From JAJPKK01 sp963781195 (lineage in GTDB: Bacteria; Pseudomonadota; Alphaproteobacteria; Rhizobiales; Xanthobacteraceae): DNA of 64,000 nt. Position 1 is the stretch's first letter, and every line of letters begins with the position of its first letter. The notes under the pieces are model-generated. The model saw only the letters and a list, made by a program, of their open reading frames with translations, was not told the DNA's origin and searched no databases. The DNA lies in assembly GCA_963781195.1 (NCBI GenBank), contig CAWAEZ010000014.1, positions 62,001-126,000 on the forward strand. Reading direction: 5' to 3'. Made by a program: the position numbers and the translations under genes. Positions 1 through 8,387 of the stretch are shown here, piece by piece.

Positions 1-1
1 G

Positions 2-439
2 ACCACCGCCTACCGCTTCCACCCCGTCAACCTGTGGCTCGGATCGTTCCTGGTGACGGCGATCATGCTGTGGCTCGGCGTCTCGCCGACGGTGCTCCTG
101 TTCCTGGTCGCCTTTGACACCACGACGGCCGCCTTCGTCCACGCCAACCTCAACTGGACGCTGGGGCCGCTCAAATATCTCGTCGCGACGCCGGTGTTCC
201 ACCGCTGGCATCACACCCCGCTCGACCAGGGCGGCAACTCGAATTTCGGCTCGTTGCTAGCGGTGTGGGACGTGCTGTTCGGCACCTTCCACATGCCCGC
301 CCATGCTCTGCCCGGGCGTTACGGCATCGACGATGCGAGCTTCCCGGCGGGCTTCCTCGGCCAGACCATCCACCCGTTCCGCGATCTCGTCGAGAACGGC
401 GTGCCGGACCGGGTCAAGTCCCACCCGCCATCCCTTTGA
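2..439 (+). CDS. Sterol desaturase / fatty acid hydroxylase family protein (C-terminal part)
   Basis: The gene runs in from before the window; the open frame starts at base 2 and gives the last 145 residues. It carries the histidine signatures of the membrane di-iron fatty acid hydroxylase superfamily: RFHPVN near the window edge, HANLNW in the middle, and FHRWHHT. A hydrophobic stretch (LGSFLVTAIMLWLGV and VLLFLVAF) lies between the first two. This family hydroxylates or desaturates lipids or sterol-like substrates in the membrane; the substrate here cannot be told. The 3' end overlaps the convergent creatininase-like gene by 26 bases. The family call is firm; the function is inferred from the family only. 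Confidence 0.85.
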   Translation, partial: TTAYRFHPVNLWLGSFLVTAIMLWLGVSPTVLLFLVAFDTTTAAFVHANLNWTLGPLKYLVATPVFHRWHHTPLDQGGNSNFGSLLAVWDVLFGTFHMPAHALPGRYGIDDASFPAGFLGQTIHPFRDLVENGVPDRVKSHPPSL

Positions 440-1310
440 TCTGGCGGATCGCGGCGAGGATCTTGATGTTGAGGAGCGTGCGGCCGCGCTCCACCGTCGC
501 CTTCATCGGATTCCCTGAGACGCCGGTCGGCTCCGTCGCAATCGGCAGGTCGGCGAAGCGCGCGAGATCGACGCCTTCCGGACGGATCGACATCAGCTCC
601 GAGGTGTCGGCGATGCCGGCATGCTGGCCGATCGCATCCTCGCTCTCGCCCTGGCTCTTGAGATACGCGGTTTCCGCGGCGTCGGCGTAATAGTCGGACA
701 CATCGACCACCCGGACCCCCTGCTGCGCCCATTCCTGCGTCAGCCGTTTTGCCACGTCGCTCTGGGCCTTCAGGCTGCCGGCATGGTCGGCGATCAGGCA
801 GATCGTCTTGAAGCCGCCGGCCTTGAGGCTGCGGGCGATGCCTTCGAGCAGACCCGCGTAGGCGTCTTCCGAGATCCCGATGGTTCCGGAGAAGCGCAGG
901 TGCCCGGTGGGCGGGTCGTAGGCGCCCTCGGGCACGTAGGGAATGACCGGTGCCACCAGCGTCTGGCCGAGCTCCTTGGCAATCGCATTGGCCGACCATC
1001 CGACGATGTAGTCGTGCTTGCCGAGCACCATGTGGGGGCCGTTCTGCTCGATGCCGCCGCTCGGCACGATCACGGTGGTGTAGCCGCGCTGCAGGGCGCT
1101 GCGGACCTCGACCCACGTCATGTCGGCGATCTGGAGCGTGTTCGGCAGCGGCGCGGTCAGGGGCTGTTGGACGAGCAAAAGCGCCGCCGCCGCTGCGACC
1201 ACGCTCACCACGGCGATCTTGGTGGCGGTGGACCCGCGCCCGCGTGCCGGGGGCTGCTGACTTCTTGACTTCGCGCGGTTCCATGCCTCGCCCAGGCGCC
1301 GGTCTACCAC
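414..1310 (-). CDS. Membrane-anchored creatininase family protein
   Basis: 298 residues. A basic N-terminus is followed by one hydrophobic segment (about residues 32-48, KIAVVSVVAAAAALLLV), suggesting a signal anchor with the enzyme domain outside the cytoplasm. The creatinine amidohydrolase fold is recognised by GGIEQNGPHMVLGKHD, YVPEGAYDPPTGHLRF, and GQHAGIADTSE near the C-terminus. In canonical creatininases the first motif is E-Q-H-G-P-H and the metal ligands are E34, H36, D45, H120 and E122. Here the H36 position is Asn and the NGHxxN-type motif reads ADHAGS, so the metal site is altered. I recall this EQNGPH form as a recurrent proteobacterial subfamily of unknown substrate. The start is a GTG and not well defined. 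Confidence 0.8.
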   Translation of the reverse strand: MVDRRLGEAWNRAKSRSQQPPARGRGSTATKIAVVSVVAAAAALLLVQQPLTAPLPNTLQIADMTWVEVRSALQRGYTTVIVPSGGIEQNGPHMVLGKHDYIVGWSANAIAKELGQTLVAPVIPYVPEGAYDPPTGHLRFSGTIGISEDAYAGLLEGIARSLKAGGFKTICLIADHAGSLKAQSDVAKRLTQEWAQQGVRVVDVSDYYADAAETAYLKSQGESEDAIGQHAGIADTSELMSIRPEGVDLARFADLPIATEPTGVSGNPMKATVERGRTLLNIKILAAIRQIKGMAGGT

Positions 1311-1373
1311 CCTCCCGAGGTTTAGCGGCTGCCTATCCGGAGCGGACGCTATCGGACTCTTATTGCGACAATC

Positions 1374-2186
1374 TTAACCGGCCTCGGGTGCGGACGGGCT
1401 CGACCTCAGCTCGTCCGGGTGAGGCATCGCAATGATATTATAGCCGGAATCGACGAAGTGGACCTCGCCGGTGACGCCGGTGGAAAGATCGGACAGCAGG
1501 TAGAGCCCGGCCCCGCCGAGCTCCTCCAGCGTCACGCCGCGATGCAGCGGCGAGTGGCGCTGCTGGAACGCAAACATGAACCGGGCGTCGGAAATGCCGG
1601 CGCCGGCGAGGGTGCGGATCGGGCCGGCCGAGATGGCGTTGACGCGGATGCGGCTGCCGCCGAAATCGACGGCGAGGTAGCGGACCGACGCCTCCAGCGC
1701 CGCCTTGGCGACGCCCATCGCATTGTAGTTCGGCATCGCCCGCTGCCCGCCGTTGTATGTCAGGGTCACCATCGCGCCGCCGTCGGGCATCAGCGCGGCG
1801 GCGCGGCGCGCCGCCTCGGTGAAGGAGAAGCACGAGATCACCATGGTGCGGGTGAAGTTCTCTCGCGTCGTGTCGGCGTAGCGTCCCTTCAACTCGTTCT
1901 TGTCGGAATAGGCGATGGCGTGAACCAGGAAGTCGATGCCGCCCCACGTGTCTGCGAGCGTCGCGAACACGGTATCCAACGAGGCGGTGTCCTCGACGTC
2001 GCACGGGAGCACCAGCTCCGACCCCACCGATTGCGCCAGCGGCCTGACGCGTCGGCCGAGCGCCTCGCCCTGATAGGTGAAAGCGAGCTCGGCGCCGTGG
2101 CCCGCGAGCGCCCGGGCGATGCCCCATGCGATCGAGTGGTCGTTCGCAACCCCCATCACGAGGCCGCGCTTGCCCTTCATCAACAT
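1374..2186 (-). CDS. fabI: Enoyl-[acyl-carrier-protein] reductase (NADH)
   Basis: 270 residues. Last reductive step of fatty acid elongation: reduces trans-2-enoyl-ACP with NADH in the cytoplasm. A short-chain dehydrogenase of the FabI type: modified nucleotide motif GVANDHSIAWGIA near the N-terminus, the active-site region TYNGGQRAMPNYNAMGVAKAALEASVR with the FabI-type Tyr-x6-Lys pair, then NAISAGPIRTLA. ATG 2186 is chosen because AGGGG lies 8 bases upstream; a TTG at 2192 in frame is the alternative. It is the distal gene of a fabA-fabB-fabI run on the minus strand, about 100 bases after fabB. Triclosan and diazaborine act on this family. Confidence 0.95.
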   Translation of the reverse strand: MLMKGKRGLVMGVANDHSIAWGIARALAGHGAELAFTYQGEALGRRVRPLAQSVGSELVLPCDVEDTASLDTVFATLADTWGGIDFLVHAIAYSDKNELKGRYADTTRENFTRTMVISCFSFTEAARRAAALMPDGGAMVTLTYNGGQRAMPNYNAMGVAKAALEASVRYLAVDFGGSRIRVNAISAGPIRTLAGAGISDARFMFAFQQRHSPLHRGVTLEELGGAGLYLLSDLSTGVTGEVHFVDSGYNIIAMPHPDELRSSPSAPEAG

Positions 2187-2288
2187 ATGCAACGCCCCTG
2201 ACGCTTCGTTCGTCCGGAGACCCAGGGGGTCGAGCTCGAATCGCTCGAACGCGATGGCCTGGAACCCGGACGCCTCGGACTCCCGATG

Positions 2289-3507
2289 TTACGCATCCAG
2301 CTTTTTCAGCACGATCGATGCGTTGGTGCCGCCGAAGCCGAACGAGTTCGACAGCACGCAGGACAACGGCACGTTGTCGCGCCGCTCGCGGACGATCGGC
2401 ATGTCGGCAAACGCCGGATCGAGGGTTTCGATGTTGGCGCTCTCGCAGATGAAGCCGTTGTTCATCATCAGCAGCGAATAGATCGCCTCCTGCACGCCGG
2501 CGGCGCCCAGCGAGTGGCCGGTCAGCGACTTGGTCGCCGAGATCGGCGGGCAGTTCGTCCCGAACACCTCGCGCAGCGCCTCGATCTCCTTGAGGTCGCC
2601 GATCGGCGTCGCGGTGGCGTGCGGATTGACGTAATCGACCGGCGCTTTCACCGTCGACAGCGCCATCCGCATGCAGCGCACCGCTCCTTCGCCCGAGGGC
2701 GCCACCATGTCGTAGCCGTCCGAGGTTGCGCCATAGCCCGCGATCTCACCGTAAATCCTGGCACCGCGTGCGCTGCGCATGCTCGAGCTCTTCGAGCACC
2801 AATACACCCGCTCCACCGGCGATGACGAAGCCGTCGCGGTCGACGTCGTAGGCGCGCGAGGCCTTGTGCGGGGTGTCGTTGAACTTCGACGACATCGCGC
2901 CCATGGCGTCGAACAGCACCGCCAGGGTCCAGTCGAGCTCTTCGCAGCCGCCGGCGAAGATGATGTCCTGCTTGCCGAGCTGAATGATCTCGGCGGCGTT
3001 GCCGATGCAGTGGTTCGAGGTCGCGCAGGCCGACGAGATCGAATAGTTGACGCCTTTGATCTTGAACCAGGTGGCCAGCGTCGCGGAGGCGGTGGAGGAC
3101 ATCGCCTTCGGCACCGCGAACGGGCCGACGCGCTTTGGTCCCTTGCTCCTCGTGATGTCGGCCGCCTCGACGATGGCGCGGGCCGAGGGACCGCCCGAGC
3201 CCATGATGATCCCGGTCCGTTCGTTGGAAATCTCGTTCTCCTCGAGGCCGGAATCGCGCAGCGCCTGCTCCATGGCGACGTGATTCCACGCCGCGCCGCC
3301 GCCGAGAAAGCGCATGGCGCGGCGGTCCACCGATTCCTGCGGATCGAGGCTCGGGGCGCCCTGGACGCGGCAGCGGAAGCCCAGCTCCGCAAAGCGATCG
3401 GCGTGGGAAATCCCCGATTTCCCCTCCCGCAAGCTCGCCAGCACTTCCTGCGTATTGTTGCCGATGGAAGAGACGATGCCCATCCCGGTGACGACGACCC
3501 GTCTCAT
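2289..3507 (-). pseudogene. fabB: 3-oxoacyl-ACP synthase I, frameshifted by one extra base
   Basis: Condensing enzyme of type II fatty acid synthesis; FabB elongates the cis-unsaturated intermediate made by FabA. The N-terminal two thirds (MRRVVVTGMGIVSSIGNN, active-site Cys in SISSACATSNHCIG) reads in one frame and ends at 2746. The rest (ARIYGEIAGYGATSDG, the His motifs NPHATATP and TKSLTGHSLGAAG, end NSFGFGGTNASIVL) continues in another frame to 2289. The join is at about 2769-2775: dropping one base turns EHAQRTRCQ into EHAQARGARIYGE, matching the FabB consensus. Without it the protein would be 405 residues, the normal length (E. coli 406). Start 3507 fits MRRVVVTG. Either a sequencing error or a real lesion; all catalytic residues are intact on the two pieces. 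Confidence 0.9.
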
Positions 3508-3541
3508 GATCTGTTTCCCGCCAGCTACCGCCAAGCTTCGG

Positions 3542-4069
3542 TCAAGTTGCCGGCTGCAGCGCGGCGACGTCGCGGAACAGGCCGACCTTGAGATCGAATG
3601 CGCGGTAGATAACCGATCCGTCCGCCGACAGCCAGCCATCGGCGATGCCGAGGACGAGCTTCGAGCGCATCACCCGCTTGATGTCGATCCCGTAGACGAT
3701 CTTCTTCGCCGACGGCAGCACCTCGCCGGAGAACTTGACCTCGCCGAGGCCCAGCGCGCGGCCCTTGCCCTGGCTGCCCGACCAGCCGAGGAAGAAGCCC
3801 ACCAATTGCCACAGCGCATCGAGGCCGAGGCAGCCCGGCATCACCGGGTCGCCCTTGAAATGGCATGGGAAAAACCAGAGGTCCGGCTTCACTTCGAGTT
3901 CGGCTCTGGCGAGCCCCTTGCCGTGGCCCCCGCCTTCGATGGAAATCTCGCTGATCCGCTCGAACATGAGCATCGGCGGCAACGGCAGTTGCGGCCCGCC
4001 CGGGAACAATTCGCCGCGCCCGCAGGCGAGGAGATCCTCGAATTCAAAGCTCGAACGCCGGTTCTGCAT
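3542..4069 (-). CDS. fabA: 3-hydroxydecanoyl-ACP dehydratase/isomerase
   Basis: 175 residues. Dehydrates 3-hydroxydecanoyl-ACP and isomerises trans-2 to cis-3-decenoyl-ACP, the branch point to unsaturated fatty acids. Hot-dog fold with the catalytic His in PCHFKGDPVMPG and Asp in CLGLDALWQLVGF; the ending DLKVGLFRD is typical. The start at 4069 (MQNRRSSFEFEDLLACGRGELF) matches the family N-terminus, with GAGG 11 bases upstream. An in-frame ATG at 4138 has a much better ribosome site (AGGGAAGG, 5 bases upstream) and would add 23 residues; see findings. First gene of the fabA-fabB-fabI run and divergent from irr, an arrangement I recall from other Hyphomicrobiales. Confidence 0.95.
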   Translation of the reverse strand: MQNRRSSFEFEDLLACGRGELFPGGPQLPLPPMLMFERISEISIEGGGHGKGLARAELEVKPDLWFFPCHFKGDPVMPGCLGLDALWQLVGFFLGWSGSQGKGRALGLGEVKFSGEVLPSAKKIVYGIDIKRVMRSKLVLGIADGWLSADGSVIYRAFDLKVGLFRDVAALQPAT

Positions 4070-4288
4070 ACCGTCACGGTCCTCAGTGCGCAGTGGGGGC
4101 CGCTGACCAACGTTCAGCGCTGCATGGTGTGGAGTCATATGAGCCTTCCCTAACATACGCCACCTAGCGGGCAAAGCGCGGCGGATGGCTGGCGAACCGT
4201 CCCAGGCGCTCTCATCTAGAGGGCTGGCCGGGCCCCGTCCGGCGCGGCATCGAGCCGCTTGCAAGAGGAGGCAGCGATCGATATGATT

Positions 4289-4307
4289 GCAAATGAAACG
4301 AATTTGC
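4289..4307. promoter_or_regulatory. Inverted repeat GCAAAT-N7-ATTTGC between fabA and irr
   Basis: A perfect 6+6 inverted repeat with a 7-base centre, in an AT-richer patch 28 bases before the irr start codon. Fur-family regulators (Fur, Mur, Irr) bind AT-rich dyads, and the manganese regulator Mur of rhizobia recognises TGCAAAT-like half sites. In Bradyrhizobium irr transcription is controlled by a Fur/Mur-type protein. I infer a Fur/Mur operator controlling irr; the dyad itself is seen, the binding protein is inference. Confidence 0.5.
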
Positions 4308-4335
4308 GAACAGTCGTGAGCTGAAAATCCGCGTC

Positions 4336-4830
4336 ATGGAGTCACGCCCCGTCATCGCCGTCAGTCAGGTGTCCGCGGACAGCTTTCCCGCCGACGCGCG
4401 TTCTGATTCCCGTAACGGCTGTCCGTGGCACGACGTGCTCGCGCTGCTGCGCCACGTCAAGCTGCGTCCGACCCGTCAGCGCATGGCGCTCGGCTGGCTG
4501 CTGTTCGCCAAGGGCGATCGCCATTTGACGGCCGAGATGCTGTACGAAGAGGCGAACCGGGCAAAGATCGCGGTGTCGCTCGCGACGGTTTACAACACCC
4601 TGCATCAGTTCACCGACGCGGGATTGTTGCGCGAGGTCGCGGTGAACGGTTCCAAGACCTATTTCGACACCAACGTCTCGGATCACCACCACTTCTTCAT
4701 CGAAAGCGACCACAATCTGGTCGACATCCCGCATGCCGACGGCATCGTCGGGGACCTGCCGCCGGTGCCGGAAGGCTACGAGATCAGCCGCGTCGACGTG
4801 GTGGTGCGCTTGCGCCCAAAGAAGCGCTGA
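4336..4830 (+). CDS. irr: Iron response regulator Irr (Fur family)
   Basis: 164 residues. Irr is the global iron and heme regulator of Hyphomicrobiales: it accumulates under iron limitation, represses or activates iron and heme genes, and is degraded on binding heme delivered by ferrochelatase. Seen here: the heme regulatory motif GCPWHD with the Cys-Pro pair (about residues 28-33), the winged-helix DNA-binding part LRPTRQRMALGWLLF...VSLATVYNTLHQFTDAGLL, and the dimerisation domain with the triple-histidine second heme site in SDHHHFFIES. Length matches Bradyrhizobium Irr (163). It is divergent from fabA with a Fur-type dyad upstream. Both heme motifs are present, so heme-triggered turnover of the Bradyrhizobium kind is likely. 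Confidence 0.96.
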   Translation: MESRPVIAVSQVSADSFPADARSDSRNGCPWHDVLALLRHVKLRPTRQRMALGWLLFAKGDRHLTAEMLYEEANRAKIAVSLATVYNTLHQFTDAGLLREVAVNGSKTYFDTNVSDHHHFFIESDHNLVDIPHADGIVGDLPPVPEGYEISRVDVVVRLRPKKR

Positions 4831-4912
4831 GTCGGCCTCTCCCGCGACATCCGCAGGATCTCTCCGAACCGACTAGGTCGCTCACTACGTGAGCGACGTT
4901 CTTGCAGCGTCA

Positions 4913-4997
4913 GTGTCGATGTCGTGTAGGTCTTGATGTCGCGCAGGCTTGATGTCGCGCAGGCTTGATGTCGAGTCAGTCTCGATGTCGCGTCAAT
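4913..4997. repeat. Short tandem repeats, 16-17 base unit
   Basis: About five degenerate units built on CTTGATGTCGCGCAGG lie between irr and the SH3 gene. Units 4932-4947 and 4948-4963 are identical; the flanking units differ in a few bases. The repeat ends exactly at the 3' end of the SH3 gene. Confidence 0.85.
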
Positions 4998-5547
4998 CCA
5001 GCTTCTCGTTGGGATAGACGCCCCACAGGCGCCCCTGCTCGATCCAGCCGTCGAAGCCGTCACCGCGGAAGCGGCACCAGCGGCCGCTGCATCGTTTCAC
5101 GATGCCGAGCACCCCCGGCTCCAGCATCGCCTTGGTCGGACTCGCCGGGTCGGCGCTATCGTGCAGGGCGACAGGAGCGATCGAGCTCTTCGACTTCGCG
5201 ACGAAGGCGGTGCGCTTGCCCGACAGCAGGGAGTGATAGACCCAGCCCTCGGAACCTTCCGAGTCGCGGATGCGGCGCCAGTTCTCGTACTCGGCGGTGA
5301 TTTCCACCGGGAGGCCCGGCCGAGTGTAAACCCAGGAAACGTCCTGGTCCTTGTTCGGGCCGCCGCGCACGTTCACGTGGTCGGACTTGAGGCTGACGAA
5401 GCGCGGCACCGGAAGGCCGCTGCCCTCGCTCGTATCGTTTGCCGCGGCCGCCGGGCCGCTCCAGGCCGCGACCGTCAGGGCCGCCGCCAGCAACGTCGCC
5501 GACAGCGCGGCCGCTTTCACTTCGCAGGTCTTCGATTGAATTTGCAC
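4993..5547 (-). CDS. Secreted SH3-domain protein
   Basis: 184 residues from the GTG at 5547. Signal peptide (VKAAALSATLLAAALTVAAW, cleavage near AAA-N), then two bacterial SH3 modules. The first (PRFVSLKSDHVNVRGGPNKDQD...WVYTRPGLPVEI...WRRIRDSEGSEGWVYHSLL) has the classic LNVRxGP and EGWV motifs; the second (VKRCSGRWCRFRGDGFDGWI) is shorter. Such proteins bind peptidoglycan or other envelope partners; no catalytic domain is present. The start is uncertain because the frame stays open upstream to 5784, but the signal peptide supports 5547. It is convergent with irr. Confidence 0.8.
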   Translation of the reverse strand: MQIQSKTCEVKAAALSATLLAAALTVAAWSGPAAAANDTSEGSGLPVPRFVSLKSDHVNVRGGPNKDQDVSWVYTRPGLPVEITAEYENWRRIRDSEGSEGWVYHSLLSGKRTAFVAKSKSSIAPVALHDSADPASPTKAMLEPGVLGIVKRCSGRWCRFRGDGFDGWIEQGRLWGVYPNEKLD

Positions 5548-5798
5548 GTGCGGTTCCCGCCACCAGTCCAGGCTCAGCCAGGCCACGCACCGGACGCTTT
5601 GTCTTGATCCGGCCATCTGGTACAGAAGGTTCGGAGTCCTTGGATCTCGAACGATGTACCAACGCCCGCACCCGCGCCGGTCGCGATGGTTGCAGTGTCG
5701 GCGATGACGGTTAAGGAGGGCTGAACAGGGGCTTGAGGTTCGGGTGCGGAGGTCCCACCGTCCGCCTGCCGTGGGTTCGTCCATGGCGGGATCCAGCA

Positions 5799-5843
5799 GG
5801 AAATTCCTCCGCGGGAAATTCCTCGGCAGGTAAACTCATCGCG
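5799..5843. repeat. Three 15-base tandem units in the 5548-5972 intergenic region
   Basis: Units GGAAATTCCTCCGCG (5799-5813) and GGAAATTCCTCGGCA (5814-5828), then a diverged GGTAAACTCATCGCG. They sit in the 425-base gap between the divergent SH3 and dehydrogenase genes. Apart from this repeat and presumed promoters I see nothing coding in the gap. Confidence 0.7.
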
Positions 5844-5972
5844 GAACAGCGATCGTGGGGACATCCGTCGCGGGAAAAAGTCAGCAGACCGATCTTGTTC
5901 GAGAGTGGTGGGCCGACCTATTCAGGCGGTCGGGAGACGTCTGTATCAAGTCGTGCCACCAGGGGCTGAGGA

Positions 5973-6974
5973 ATGGCCAATCGTCGCAAGCCGCTCGTCA
6001 TCGTCACGCGCAAGCTGCCCGACCATGTCGAGACGCGAATGCGCGAACTGTTCGATCCTCGACTGAACGAGCACGACACGCCGATGGGACGTGCCGAGCT
6101 GATCGAGGCGGTGAAGGTCGCCGAGGTCCTGGTGCCGACGGTGACCGACCCGATCGACGCCGCGATCCTCACCCAGGCCGGCGAGCAGCTGCGGCTGATC
6201 GCCAATTTCGGCAACGGCGTCGACAACATCGACGTGACCGCCGCGCTCGCACGCGGCATCACCGTCACCAACACCCCGGGGGTCCTCACCGAGGACACCG
6301 CCGACATGACGATGGCGCTCATTCTCGCGGTGCCGCGGCGCCTGACCGAAGGCGCGGCCGTCATGACCGGCGAGCATGAATGGGGCGGATGGTCGCCGAC
6401 CTGGATGCTCGGACGCCGCATCGGCGGCAAGCGGCTCGGCATCGTCGGCATGGGGCGGATCGGCCAAGCGGTGGCGCGGCGGGCCCGCGCCTTCGGGCTG
6501 CAGGTGCATTATCACAACCGGCGGCGGGTGGCCGAGAAGATCGAGGCGGCGCTGGAGGCGACCTACTGGGAGAGCCTCGACCAGATGCTGGCACGCATGG
6601 ACATCATCTCGATCAATTGTCCGCACACGCCGGCGACCTATCATCTGCTGTCGGCGCGGCGTCTCAAGTTGTTGCGGCCGGAGGCTTATGTGGTCAATAC
6701 CGCGCGCGGCGAGGTGATCGACGAGAACGCGCTCACCCGCCTGATCGAGGCGGGCGAGATCGGCGGCGCCGGCCTCGACGTGTTCGAACACGAGCCGGCG
6801 GTCAATCCCAAGCTGGTGCGCCTGGCCAAATCCGGCAAGGTCATCCTCCTGCCCCATCTCGGCTCCGCGACCATCGAGGGCCGCGCCGACATGGGAGCCA
6901 AGGTCATCATAAATATCCAGACCTTCATGGATGGTCACCGCCCGCCGGACCGGGTATTGCCATCGATGTTGTGA
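5973..6974 (+). CDS. D-2-hydroxyacid dehydrogenase (glyoxylate/hydroxypyruvate reductase type)
   Basis: 333 residues, the usual length. NAD(P)-dependent reduction of 2-oxoacids to D-2-hydroxyacids; the GyaR/GhrB-like subgroup prefers glyoxylate or hydroxypyruvate. Seen: FGNGVDNID in the substrate domain, Rossmann motif GIVGMGRIGQAVA (about residues 156-168), HYHNRRR after beta-B suggesting NADP preference, catalytic Arg in NTARG, Glu in DVFEHEP, and His in LPHLGSAT. Start ATG 5973 directly precedes MANRRKPLVIVTR. A short lipoprotein gene follows 21 bases downstream and may be co-transcribed. Confidence 0.9.
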   Translation: MANRRKPLVIVTRKLPDHVETRMRELFDPRLNEHDTPMGRAELIEAVKVAEVLVPTVTDPIDAAILTQAGEQLRLIANFGNGVDNIDVTAALARGITVTNTPGVLTEDTADMTMALILAVPRRLTEGAAVMTGEHEWGGWSPTWMLGRRIGGKRLGIVGMGRIGQAVARRARAFGLQVHYHNRRRVAEKIEAALEATYWESLDQMLARMDIISINCPHTPATYHLLSARRLKLLRPEAYVVNTARGEVIDENALTRLIEAGEIGGAGLDVFEHEPAVNPKLVRLAKSGKVILLPHLGSATIEGRADMGAKVIINIQTFMDGHRPPDRVLPSML

Positions 6975-6995
6975 GGACAGGGGCTGAGCTTGCAC

Positions 6996-7388
6996 ATGAC
7001 CCGAACGGCCGCGGCGCTGGCATTGCTGGCGCTCGCGGGATGCGGCGGCGATTCGACGCCGGCACCGACCGCGACACCGATGAACATCGAGGATTTCCGG
7101 CGCGAACTCGTCAATCTGCCGCTGTGCGGCAAGCCGACCACCGGCCCGGTCGCCGGCAAGGAGATTTGCACGGTGCACGCCTCCGACGGCGCGGCCACGC
7201 TCGCGGGACCGGGTCTCGTGGTGCGCATGGTCTGGGACACCGACGGCCGTGCCGTGTGCCGCCGCGACGCCAAGGAAGCGGCGAGCCAGCGGCGCTGCGT
7301 GACGTATGAGCGCCTCTCCAACGGCCGCTACCGCAACAGCGACGGCGTCGTGTTCTGCCTCGGGCCTTGTCCCGAGGGTTCGAAATAG
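6996..7388 (+). CDS. Small predicted lipoprotein
   Basis: 130 residues from ATG 6996; an in-frame TTG at 6990 has the better placed AGGGG and may be used instead. Lipobox ALLALAGCGG gives a lipid-anchored Cys at about residue 16. The mature part has paired cysteines (PLCGKP, EICTVH, AVCRRD, RRCVTY, VFCLGPCPEG), suggesting disulfides in the periplasm. No family recognised. It follows the dehydrogenase closely. Confidence 0.7.
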   Translation: MTRTAAALALLALAGCGGDSTPAPTATPMNIEDFRRELVNLPLCGKPTTGPVAGKEICTVHASDGAATLAGPGLVVRMVWDTDGRAVCRRDAKEAASQRRCVTYERLSNGRYRNSDGVVFCLGPCPEGSK

Positions 7389-7417
7389 GTGTGGAGCATG
7401 TCGTCGGCCCCGCCGAA

Positions 7418-8242
7418 CTAGGCGCGGTGCGCCGACAGATCGCGGATCGTCGGATGGGTGCCCGACAGCGGATTGTCGGGGTCGAAACCGTAGGTCAGCG
7501 TCTCGAACCTCATCGCCCGCGCGTCGATCATGAGCAGCCGGCCCACGAGCCCGTCGCCGAAGCCGACGATCTCGCGGATCACCTCGAGCGCCATCAGCGA
7601 CCCGACGACGCCGGTCAGTGCGCCGAGAATGCCCGCCTCCGAACAGGCCGGCACGGTCCCCGCCGGCGGCGGCTCCGGAAACAGGCAGCGGTAGGTCGGG
7701 TTGGGCGTCCCGGCTGAATTGTTCTCATGGGCGCGGATCGTCGTCAGCGTGCCGTCGAACACGCCGACGGCCGCCGTCACCAGCGGCTGGCGCGCGAAAT
7801 AGCAGGCGTCGGACACGAGGTAGCGGGTGGCGAAATTGTCCGAGCCGTCGGCGACGAGATCGTAGCGGGAGATGATGTCGAGCGCGTTCGCCGCGGTGAG
7901 CCGCGTCGCATGGGTCTCCACATCGACGTGGGGGTTGAGGCGGCCGAGCGCCGCGGTGGCGCTCTCCACCTTGGGCCGGCCGATGTCGCCGGTGGCGTGG
8001 ATGACCTGGCGCTGCAGGTTCGACAGCGACACCACGTCATCGTCGATCACGCCGAGGGTGCCGACACCGGCCGCCGCAAGATAAAGCAGCAGCGGCGCGC
8101 CGAGCCCGCCGGCGCCGACCACCAGCACCCGCGCCCGCTTGAGCGCCGCCTGCCCGGGCCCTCCGACCTCGCGCAGCACGAGGTGGCGCGCGTAGCGCTC
8201 GATCTCATCGCCATCGAACAAGGGGCCATCGGGCGCATTCAT
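7418..8242 (-). CDS. HesA/MoeB/ThiF family adenylyltransferase
   Basis: 274 residues from ATG 8242 (MNAPDGPLFDGDEIERYARH). E1-like enzyme that adenylates the C-terminal Gly-Gly of a ubiquitin-fold sulfur carrier such as MoaD or ThiS. Seen: RYARHLVLREVGGPGQ, ATP-binding loop VVGAGGLGAPLLLYLAAAG, NLQRQVIH with the conserved Arg, DLVADGSDNFATRYLV, and CSEAGILGALTGVVGSLMALE. The two CxxC zinc pairs of E. coli MoeB are not complete: only YRCLFPEPP remains of the first and the second is absent, so it is probably a zinc-free member. No rhodanese domain. MoeB versus ThiF cannot be decided; no moa or thi genes are adjacent. Confidence 0.88.
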   Translation of the reverse strand: MNAPDGPLFDGDEIERYARHLVLREVGGPGQAALKRARVLVVGAGGLGAPLLLYLAAAGVGTLGVIDDDVVSLSNLQRQVIHATGDIGRPKVESATAALGRLNPHVDVETHATRLTAANALDIISRYDLVADGSDNFATRYLVSDACYFARQPLVTAAVGVFDGTLTTIRAHENNSAGTPNPTYRCLFPEPPPAGTVPACSEAGILGALTGVVGSLMALEVIREIVGFGDGLVGRLLMIDARAMRFETLTYGFDPDNPLSGTHPTIRDLSAHRA

Positions 8243-8387
8243 TGGAAATCTCGTTCGATCCTCGCGTCCGTTTGCCGCCGGACCGCCGCGCGTGAACGGC
8301 GCGGCCTCCCACATAGTGTTCGAATTCTCCTGTTTCCACTACAGTTGCATGAGCAGGGCGGAGAAACGCGCCCGCGGGAGGAGCGTC

